A stretch of 28,764 nt of DNA, from contig JAPTJF010000620.1 of NCBI GenBank assembly GCA_029339195.1, forward strand, positions 1 through 28,764, given 5' to 3'. Made by a program: the position numbers and the translations under genes. Source of the DNA: Micractinium sp. NFX-FRZ (taxonomy: Eukaryota; Chlorophyta; Trebouxiophyceae; Chlorellales; Chlorellaceae). This document shows positions 1-7,945 of this stretch, one piece after another. The first letter of the stretch is position 1. Every line of letters starts with the position of its first letter. Under the pieces are notes generated by a model. That model was not told the DNA's origin, did not search any database, and was given only the letters and a program-made list of their open reading frames with translations.

Positions 1-561
1 AGACGTCCGCCATGCACTCCCTGCCCGTGCAGGCATAGGCTTCATCACATCCTGGGAGCTTCCTGCAACGGGGGGGGGGGGAGAAAGGCAGGCGGCAAAG
101 TTTGTGTCAGCCAAGGACATTGCCTGTTCTGCTGATCTCCTGTCAGTGCATTATTCCCACTTTGCTGGATTTCTGAGGGTTCTTGACTGTAACAAAGCGT
201 ACAATTGTTACTATAAGCTGCACAATTTGTTGCCGCTAACCCACCCCGGCTGCATGCTGTGCGCTGCCACTGCCGCCACCTAGACTACCTCCAAGAATGG
301 GACAGGCCATGGTAGGGCCGCAGCCGCCTTTCCTTTGTGTCCATCAACACACTCCACACTCCTCTCTTCTCCTGCCTGGAGTATTGCGGCATCTTGGGAC
401 ATCTTGGTGCTTGGCGACGCGGTGGGGGTCCAGGGACGGGTGCTGGCAGCCAGTCCCGCTGCCCTGGAAGGGTAGACTTCTCAAGGCCTCCGCGAGCCGC
501 GACCCGCGTCCCATTCGGCCGGGACCCAAGAATGAGCCCCCCTAGCGCTTGTGAGGCCACC
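1..561. other. Intergenic region and 5' leader of the HDA14-like gene
   Basis: I see no convincing coding sequence here. A G-run lies near 71-82. A TGTAA motif at 188-192 matches the usual green-algal polyadenylation signal, so the first 200 bases could be the 3' untranslated end of a plus-strand gene to the left; this is inference. The later part is the leader and promoter of the deacetylase gene. Two ATGs in frame with that gene occur at 337 and 532, but the context around 562 is far better for starting translation. Confidence 0.4.
188..192 (+). terminator. Candidate TGTAA polyadenylation signal of an upstream gene
   Basis: TGTAA is the typical near-upstream polyadenylation element of green algae. 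It lies about 370 bases before the deacetylase start codon and could end a gene to the left of the window. A single pentamer is weak evidence. Confidence 0.25.
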
Positions 562-3448
562 ATGCTCTCCGCTCTGCGTCACGGCCTGGCCACCAAAGCG
601 GCATCCATTGCCAAAACCACGTGCAGCGCTGCTAGCAGCACCAGCACTGCAGGAGCCCGCGGGATGGCAGCAGCGGCAGCGGCCAGCGCCGGCGCCGTGG
701 CACGGGCGGCGCGTGCCTCCACACTGCCCCAGGTGGTGTTTGCCGCGGCGGCAGCACACGGTCATGTGCTAGCGGGGCATGTGGAGCAGCCGGCGCGGGT
801 GGACGAGATTCTGAGGCAGCTGTCATCTGCTGGCATCACGTCGTCTGCATTCGAGGCGCAGGTGTGCGTGCAGTGCTTGGTGGGTGCTGGGGCGACTGCT
901 GCTGGAGTGAGCCTGCTGTGCATTTCCTGGCATCTTCTGTGCAGCGCGGTACCCTCGAAAAATGCGCCTAGCAAGCACGTTGTCCGCTGCGCCGGCGACA
1001 CCTCTGCATGCGCCATACCTCCCGACTTGCCATGCAACCTGCCCCTTACCCACCCAAACCATGCCCCCCCCCGCCCCCCTTCCCCCTCTGTCACAGCTGC
1101 ACCAGCTTTCTGCGCCCACGCCTGCCCTGCTCGAGGCTGTGAGGGAGGTGCACAGCTACGTTGACGAGCTCCGGCGGCTGGCAGAGAAGGCCGAGGCGCA
1201 GGGGATGCCCGCCGCGGTGGCTGACGTCGGCGACCCAGGTGTGGCTGCCTGCCTGCCTGCATGCATGCAGGCGTGGGTGGGCTGGGCAGGTGGCCGGAGC
1301 ACGCACACACACCTTCTTACTGTGAAATGAGTTACAGACACCTGAACCCTGCCCTCCCCTCACCTGCCGCTGCAGACGGCGTGACGTATGTGACCGGCAC
1401 CTCCTTCAACGATGCTCTGCGCGCTGTGGGTGCCGCCACCTCACTGGTGGACGCTGTGGTGGCAGCCAGCCGGGCGCAGCAGGCACAGCAGGGCGCCCCC
1501 GCCGACGCCCCCGCGCCGCACACACCCAGCCCCGTGCCGGCTGCGGGTGTGGCTGGCTCCCCCTCTGCTGCTGCTGGCACTGCTGCAGCACCTGCTGCTG
1601 CCGCTGCTGGTGGCACTGCAGGCTTCTGCATCACGCGGCCGCCGGGGCACCATGCCACTGCAGACACCCCGCTGGGGTACTGTCTGTTCAACAATGTCGC
1701 GCTGGCAGCACGCCACGCACAGCGCGCACACGGCCTTGCCAAGGTGGGTGTGCGGGGAGGGGGCAGAGCTGCGCTGGGCTGTGGGGAGGAGAGGCATGGT
1801 GGCTGCTTGCTCTGCGAGTGCGTGAGTGCTGCAGGATGTGCTTGCTGTGGTCACGCCTGCAGGCGCATGCTCCCTCCCTCCCCTCGCCGTGTGCTGCATA
1901 CTCCCTTCTCCCCGGGCCCTGACTCTTCATTCCGGCCTGCATTGAAAGCGTGCCCGCAGATCTCGTTGCCCCCAACCGCTCCCTCAATCTACCCTCATCT
2001 TGCCATGCTTTATTTTGGCCTCCCTGCACCCTGTGGTGCAGGTCATGATTCTCGACTTTGACCTGCACCACGGCAACGGCACCGCAGACATCTTTGCCTC
2101 TGACCCATCGGTGCTCTTCATCGACACACACGAGGACTCGTCCATCTACCCGCCCCCCTACTCGCCCGCTGGCGCCTCCGACATCGGCGAAGGGCCGGGG
2201 CTGGGGACCACCATCAATGTGCCGCTGCCACGTGAGTGCAACTTTGCCCCTGGTGCGGTTGCTGACTGGGAGAAGTACAGTGGTGGTTCTGTGTGTGTGC
2301 TGGTGCGCTGGATGCATGGACGGCGAGGGATCCAGGCGTGGGGCTTCAATTAAAGTCGCTGCCCCACAAGTGCCTGCCTGCGCGGGCGGCCCCTTCTCCC
2401 ACCCATCATCCAACCAAGCCGTACGGTGCCGACTGCCCTGCTCACGTCACCGTTGTCCCTTCACCCTCCCCCCAACCCTGCAGGCTACGCTGGCGAGGCG
2501 TGCGTTCTGTCGGTGTTTGACTCGGTCATCGCCCCCGCCGCCCGCCGCTTCCGCCCCGACATCATCCTCGTGTCGGCCGGCTTTGACGCCCACTGGCGCG
2601 ACCCCTTCCAGCAGCTGCAGTTCAGGTGCCCAGTGAGCGCTGCTCTGGGCACTGCCTGCCTCTGGTGCTGTGTGTTTCGTCGTCTCTGCGCTGCCAACCG
2701 AGCGCCTGCCCATGACCCTGGCACCCTACCACACGCTGGCTGCTCGGCACTGCCTGCCGCCGAGCTCTGCACTACATGCCAAAGCTGCTCCCTCTGTTGT
2801 GCGCTTGCATTCCCCCCTCATCTCCCCGCAGATCCGGCGCCTACCACAAGCTGCTCGGCACTGCCTGCCTAAGCCAACACACGAAAGCAAAAGCTGCGCC
2901 CTTTTAAACCACCGGTGTGCATACTCACTCCCCTACGGCCCTGCAGGTCGGGCACCTACCACAAGCTGGCCGCTCGGCTGCGCTCCCTGGCGGCCCAGCT
3001 GTGCGGCGCGCGGCTGCTGTTCCTGCTGGAGGGGGGCTACCACACAGAGGCGGTGGGGGAGTCGGTGTGCGAGGTGAGGGGTGGGGCGGGGGCAAAGTGG
3101 GTCTTGCAGTTGCCGGTAAAATGGGTTTGTTGTTGTCCGCGGATGAGTTTAGCTGCGGCGGGCTGCTTGCTAACACATGGGTGCACCGGTTGGGCTGCCT
3201 GCACTGGTGGATGCGCGTCATGCACGCTCGCATTGTCATATTTCGCAAGCTCTCAACTGCCTGCCTTGTATGCCCTGCTAATTCCGCCTCCCTCCGCTCC
3301 ACCCCTCTCCGTGTCGCAGGTGTTCCTGGCGCTGCTGGGGCGGCCCAGCGTGGAGGGGCAGGTTGAGGTGGCGCTGCCCCACCCGGAGCCAGTGCAGGAG
3401 GTGGAGGCCCTTGTGCAGCAGCTGCGGCAGATCCACGGACTGCAGTAA
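562..3448 (+). CDS. HDA14: Class II histone deacetylase, plant HDA14-like (organellar type)
   Basis: Seven exons: 562-861, 1097-1238, 1376-1743, 2042-2231, 2484-2625, 2947-3073 and 3320-3448, joined in frame to 465 residues. The start is chosen for its GCCACCATG context. Residues 1-60 are rich in Ala, Ser, Arg and Thr with few acids, like a plastid or mitochondrial transit peptide. The zinc-hydrolase core is intact: RPPGHH with catalytic H239/H240, the metal ligands in DFDLHHGNG (D277, H279), SAGFDAH (D368), and the late LLEGGY motif. The order and wording of these blocks match plant HDA14, which deacetylates lysines on organellar proteins; histone substrates are not excluded. Residues about 181-228 are an Ala/Pro-rich insert between the N-terminal helices and the catalytic His pair. 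Intron 5 carries two decayed copies of the start of exon 6. Family assignment is firm; location is inferred. Confidence 0.93.
1255..1272. repeat. 18-bp perfect palindrome in HDA14-like intron 2
   Basis: GCCTGCATGCATGCAGGC reads the same on both strands and follows directly on a short CCTG/GCCT run. It lies just inside intron 2. It may be a by-product of the simple repeat; no function is evident. Confidence 0.5.
2717..2759 (+). repeat. Decayed copy (A) of the start of HDA14-like exon 6
   Basis: The segment resembles the opening of exon 6 at 2947, sharing GGCAC, CTACCACA, GCTGGC and GCTCGG in the same order. It lies within intron 5 on the same strand. The acceptor-like lead-in is poor. It also shares GCTCGGCACTGCCTGCC with copy B, which points to stepwise tandem duplication. 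Confidence 0.75.
2822..2872 (+). repeat. Decayed copy (B) of acceptor plus start of HDA14-like exon 6
   Basis: CCCCGCAG at 2824-2831 is followed by GGCGCCTACCACAAGCTG and GCTCGGC, closely matching the true acceptor and exon start at 2947 (GGGCACCTACCACAAGCTG). A short deletion breaks the reading frame. The copy still has a plausible acceptor and could cause mis-splicing. Confidence 0.82.
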
Positions 3449-3981
3449 CAGCGTACACTGTCCTGGCGCTTTTCGGCAGGTGCCTTTTGTTGTTTATACC
3501 CTGTTGCACGGCGACCCCATTGGGCCCCTCTCGCCCACCGTCTGCACCCCCTCAGCCAATCGTTGCGCATTCTGCACCACCTGCACCATTTCGTCTTCTC
3601 TGATATGCATTCACATGCAACACTGCTGTAACTCTGCCCCTAGGACCAGCGTCTGGCCTTGCCAGCATGCGGGGGCGCGTGTGCGGTTCTCCACCCGCAG
3701 CATGCCCGTAAATGATGGGCGGCGCTGGCAGGGAGGCAGCCCTCATGCCCTAGGAACCAATCGTTTGTCTTGAGCTTGAAATTTGGCTTCATCCAGTGCA
3801 ATGCAGCGCACTTCAGTGCACGCCAGCAAAGTGCCGCCGTTGCCACCGCACGTGCTATGCCATGCTGGGCTTAGTCCATGCTGTGCTTGCGCTCTTTGTT
3901 GTTCTATGTGACCGCCTCTGGTGCTCGTCAGGGTGACAGAAGTCGCGGGGGCCACCGTCCTGGTCTAGCTCGCCTGCCAAG
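3449..3981. other. 3' region of the HDA14-like gene and 5' leader of the RS/KH/J gene
   Basis: This is noncoding. TGTAA at 3627-3631 lies 179 bases after the deacetylase stop and probably marks its polyadenylation site. The rest should contain the promoter and leader of the next plus-strand gene. I see no clear core promoter motif, and the ORFs here look like chance frames. Confidence 0.5.
3627..3631 (+). terminator. TGTAA polyadenylation signal of the HDA14-like gene
   Basis: The algal-type TGTAA pentamer is 179 bases after the stop codon, within a typical 3' UTR distance. It is the best candidate before the next gene begins. Confidence 0.5.
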
Positions 3982-6900
3982 ATGGGGCGAGACAGCCGCA
4001 GCCGCAGCCGCTCTAGAGACCGTCGGCGGCGCAGGAGCAAGAGCCGAGACCGATCCCGGGACCGACGGCGACGCAGCCGCTCCAGGAGCGCGGACCGGCG
4101 GCGGCGGCGCAGCAGCAGCCGGGAGCGGCGGCAACGGCGCAGCGGCAGCCGGGACCGGCGGCGCGACCGCAGCAGGAGCCGGTCTGGAGACAGGCAGCGC
4201 GACCGCAGCCGCAGCCGCAGCCACAGGGATGTGCAGCCGCCGCTGAGGCCAACAGAGGCGTCCGAGGTGGTAGCGCCGCCCCAGGCACCAGCGGCAGCGC
4301 CCGCGTCAGCGGCAGCGGCAGATGAAGTGGACGACAAGAAGGCGGCTCGGCTGGCCAAGCTGCAGGCGTGGCGGCAGCAGCAGGGGGCGGCGGCGCCACC
4401 GCCCCCGCAGCCCCCGGCAGCACCTCCCCTGCAGCCGCCGGCAGCCCAGCAGCAGCAGGAGGGGGTGTTGAATGAGGAGGGGGATGCCGAGGAGGAGGAG
4501 GTTGACCCGCTGGACGCCTTCATGGCGGCAGAGGTGAGGAGATCAAAGGAGGAAAATGGGAAGCAAGGTGGAAGGGGGAAGGGTGGGAGCAGCAGGAGGA
4601 GCCCCCTCCCTGGATGCCCTTCACCTGGATGCCCTTCACCTGGATGCCCTTCAAGGTGTCAGCAGTGCAGGTGTGGTACACACGGGCGCACCAGAGTTTC
4701 TGCTGGACCAGCATATGCATTCTTATGCGCCGTTGCACGTCGCCCCATCCCTCCTGCGCTGCCCTGCTCTACCCAACACCGTCCCCGTTTGTTGGGTGCT
4801 GCAGGTGCTGCTGGAGGAGACGGAGGACGAGCGGCAGTCTCTGATCCCGGGTTGAATGCCTAGTGGAATGCCAATTCAAATGCCTGGTAATGCTTTCATG
4901 TGTGCTGCAGGTGCTGCCGGAGGTGAAGGCCAGGGAGGAGGAGGAGCGGCAGCGGGCGGCGGAGGAGAAGGCAAAGCTGGAGGAGCTGATGAAGGTGTGT
5001 GTGTGTGTGTGCGGTGGGGGCCTGTGAGGCCCCTTGTCCGCTGGCATGCCTTACGGACCCCGCTGGCTGTAGCCTGTCGTTTCCTCGTCTTGCCTGCTGC
5101 ATAATGTCTCGTATATGCCCGCCCTCTGCACCCGCCGGGCTGCCAAGCTGCATGAGGCGCTCTGAGGATCCTGCTAGCTCCAGCCCTGCCAGTCCCTCGC
5201 CCTGCCGACCGCCTTCCGCTTTTGTGCGACTGTCTGGCCCCCGCTTCCCTGCTCTCCAGGCGGGCAAGCTGCCCAAGGCGCTGGAGGAGCTGATCATGGA
5301 GGAGGAGGAGGAGAAGGCGGATGTGGAGATACAGGTGGGGCGGTGCTGGCGGTGCTGGTGGGGCGGGGGGCCAAGGGTTGTGTGGCGGGAGGGTACAGGT
5401 TGTGTGGCAGAGAGGGGAGCAAGACCGCTGGTGACACAAGTGGGATGGTGTCCGCCCAGCGCTGCTTTGCTTCCATTGCTGGTGGGCCTGATGCATCCGC
5501 CCTCACTATTCCTCGGCCGCTCCCCTTTCCTGCCCCCCTTGCAGATCCCCTCCCACAAGGTCAAGCTGATGGTGGGAGCAGGCGGGGAGAAGATCAAGTT
5601 GATCCAGAAGAAGACCAAGTGCCGCATCCAGGTGGGCGGCCACCCTCAGTCCTGTGGCCCTCAGTCCTGTGGCCCTCAGTCCTGTGGCCCTCAGTCCTGT
5701 GGCCCTCAGTCCTGTGGCCCTCAGTCCTGTGGGCCTCAGTCCTGTGGGCGTCAGCTTCCCCTGTCGGAACACTGGCCAGCGAATGTCGACACCACGCAAC
5801 AACACCGCGTGCTGCTGCGGCATGCTGCAAGTGAAGAAGGGCGCTGCACAGCTGCCTGCTGCCTCTGAGGTATTGTCAAAACTGATCAAGCAAGGCATGT
5901 GACACTGCTGCATTGCTGCTGGGGGCGTGCTGCAGGTGAAGAAGGACGATGCGGAGCTCACCGTGGGCTGGGGCGCAGGGCCCTCGTTTGCCAGCCTGCC
6001 CAGGAAGGGGCCGCAGGCGGCGGGCGAAGCCAAGGAGGTGAGAGGGACGAGGGATGGGGGTTTGAGGGAGGGGAGGGGGCCAGCCAGCAGGGCAAGGATG
6101 GTTGTTGCAAAGAGGTGGCCGGTACAGTGTTGTGCCGGTACAGTGTTGAGGTTGGAGCACGCAGGCGGCCAGGTGTGTGCGGGCAGACTGGCAGGCGGAT
6201 CCGCAGGCAGACCGTGCTGCTCTGGTCCTAGGGAGGTCTTCCAGGCAGCGGTGCGAATGGCAGCCCGCTGCAACCGCCTCGCTGCCACACCCCTCACACC
6301 GTGCTTTGCACTCCTCTCTGCAGGTCAAGATGGCCACGGTGCAGCTGTTTGGCAGCGACGAGCAGTGCGCCGCCGCCCAGGCGATGATTGAGGATGCGAT
6401 CGACAACAAGGAGCAGAAGGCGAAGCAGCGGCAGAAGGAGTACGACAAGAAGAAGGAGGTGTGTGTGTGGCAGGGGGTGGGGGTTGAGGGGGGTGCGGGC
6501 GGGGGATAGCAGGGAGCAGAAGGGTGAAGGCAGCATTGCATGCCCCGCATGCAGCACTGCACCCTCCTTTTGCTGTCATACTGCCCCGTCCCTTTCCTCA
6601 CCCAGTCCCAAGTGGCTGGGTGCCAGACCTACCTGCATGCGCAGCACGCTGCCCCTCCACACCCGCACCCACCCTCTGTCCTTCCCTTTCCTTTCCACCC
6701 GCAGAGCAAGCGGCTGGAGCGGCAGATCTACCACATGCGCCACGCGCGCGACTACGAGGCGCTGGGCCTGCCGCTGGGCGCGTCCAAGGCCGACGCCAAG
6801 GCCGCCTTCCGCAAGCTCGCCCTCAAGTGGCACCCCGACAAGAACCCCAGTAAGTCGGGGGAGGGAGGGAGGGAGGGTGGAGGAGGGCGCGTTAGGGGAA

Positions 6901-7229
6901 GGGCAGGGAGGGGACTGCCTGTGTGTGTTGTGTGAAGCAGAAGAGGCAACCAGCAAGAACCTGCAAGGGGGCAGTCAGTCAACCATGGGGGATGCCGCCG
7001 CACGCCCTCTCTGGGGGGAGGCAGAGGGCAACTGCCAGCCAGCGCCCGCAGCACCCTTCCTTCCCTCACTCTCTCTCACCCGGTTTCCCTCCTGCCCCCC
7101 CTACCCCCCACCCCACCCACACCAGACAACCGTGAGGAGGCGGAGAAGAAGTTCCAGGAGATCAGCCAGGCGTATGAGCGGCTGATGACGACGGATGAGG
7201 ACCTGCGGGTGGAGCAGCTGGGCATGTGA
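3982..7229 (+). CDS. RS-rich, PRP5-like motif, KH and J-domain protein (probable RNA-processing co-chaperone)
   Basis: Eight exons: 3982-4533, 4911-4994, 5260-5334, 5545-5631, 5936-6037, 6324-6458, 6705-6849 and 7126-7229, giving 427 residues. Residues 1-85 are an Arg/Ser repeat domain like those of splicing factors. After an Ala/Pro/Gln linker comes an acidic stretch ending in DPLDAFM (175-181), then VLPEV; this pairing is typical of the N-terminus of the spliceosomal helicase PRP5/DDX46, but no helicase follows. A charged coiled-coil-like segment leads to a KH domain with its GxxG loop at 248-251 (GAGG), continuing to about 333. A J-domain fills the C-terminus with HPD at 388-390. J-domains stimulate Hsp70 ATPase, and KH domains bind single-stranded RNA or DNA. 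I infer a nuclear role recruiting Hsp70 to RNA-protein complexes. I know no named orthologue with this architecture. Confidence 0.85.
4611..4655 (+). repeat. 15-bp tandem repeat, about three units, in intron 1 of the RS/KH/J gene
   Basis: TGGATGCCCTTCACC occurs twice in full (4611, 4626), and a third copy from 4641 diverges at its end. It lies in the intron after the RS exon. The unit length is the same as that of a second minisatellite in intron 4 of the same gene. Confidence 0.9.
4798..4853 (+). repeat. Decayed copy of acceptor plus start of exon 2 of the RS/KH/J gene
   Basis: GTGCTGCAGGTGCTGCTGG at about 4796-4814 repeats the true exon 2 junction at about 4903-4920 (GTGCTGCAGGTGCTGCCGG). 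Further matches include GGAG and GAGCGGCAG. Read in frame from exon 1 it would end after 16 residues. Use of this intact acceptor would truncate the protein before the KH and J domains. Confidence 0.8.
5643..5753 (+). repeat. 15-bp minisatellite, about seven units, in intron 4 of the RS/KH/J gene
   Basis: The unit CCTCAGTCCTGTGGC is repeated about seven times almost perfectly; the last two units carry G substitutions. It begins 12 bases into intron 4, directly after the KH core exon. Because the unit length is a multiple of three, all frames stay open across it. Confidence 0.95.
5812..5858 (+). repeat. Decayed copy of acceptor plus start of exon 5 of the RS/KH/J gene
   Basis: GCATGCTGCAAGTGAAGAAG mirrors the true junction GCGTGCTGCAGGTGAAGAAG just before 5936, followed by related bases (GCTGCACAGCTG against GATGCGGAGCTC). 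The acceptor AG has shifted because CAGG has become CAAG, so this copy looks disabled as a splice site. Confidence 0.8.
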
Positions 7230-7945
7230 GGGCGGCACACGCACACACACCACACAGACACACACGGTGCAGAGGGCGCTGCCCAGCGCACGTGCTGGCC
7301 CACCACATACACATGCACACAGACAGACAGTGTGAGGAGGGGCGGCTCAGCTTGCTGCCCCGCCACACAGTGTTGGCGCCGCCCAGCGTGCTACCTCGCC
7401 ATGATACACATATATCCACACTGTGTAAAGAGGGACGGCGTGCAGGGCCGGTTGGGGCAAGGCACGTGCACGCGAGGGCGCCTCGCCAAGCAAGGGCCGC
7501 ACGTGTGTGTGACGTGCCTGTGACGCGCAGCTGGCATGCGTGCGGTGCAGCATTCCCAGCGACTGGCGCAATCTGCCTTGGCCTGTCAAAAAAGTCTGAC
7601 CAGCTGTGCCCTCGCTGTTTAAAATGCTGTGACAGAACCCAGAGCAGCATCCAACGGGGCACACAGGCTGTCACGAGCCCCTGTCTTGATACCTGTGTGT
7701 GCCTGCTGCGTGATGCCGTGCGTGCTGTGCGTGCTGTGGGGTCACATTCATTGGGGAGGTGGGGTCAGAAACAAGCAAGCCAGCAGGGGCGCGGGAGCGC
7801 CAGAGCGTGCGGTGCAGAGCTGGGAGCGCAAGCAAGCAATAGGGGTGAGCTGGCAGCCGCTGCGCAGGCATCAGGGAAGGCGGCGGGGGCAGGCGCACGC
7901 CTTGCCGTGCGGTCCACCCGCAGGGCTGCCGAGCCAACTGCCGGC
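7230..7945. other. Convergent 3' regions of the RS/KH/J gene and the eIF2 beta gene
   Basis: This is noncoding. It contains CA-rich simple sequence (7238-7262 and 7304-7328) and two related GCCCAGCG-containing segments near 7280 and 7382. TGTAA at 7424-7428 is the likely polyadenylation signal of the plus-strand gene, about 195 bases after its stop. I found no clear TGTAA on the minus strand for eIF2 beta. Confidence 0.5.
7424..7428 (+). terminator. TGTAA polyadenylation signal of the RS/KH/J gene
   Basis: TGTAA in CTGTGTAAAG lies about 195 bases after the stop codon, in the region where two genes converge. It fits the green-algal signal and the spacing seen for the deacetylase gene. Confidence 0.5.

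Noticed and set aside
337..561. Upstream in-frame ATGs at 337 and 532 for the deacetylase
   Set aside because: The ATG at 562 has the GCCACCATG context and is followed by a transit-peptide-like sequence; the added residues show no family similarity.
3855..4523. Long minus-strand ORF rich in Arg, Ser and Leu opposite the RS exon
   Set aside because: It mirrors the repetitive RS-coding exon. The plus-strand reading continues into KH and J domains through consistent splicing, so the antisense frame is a by-product.
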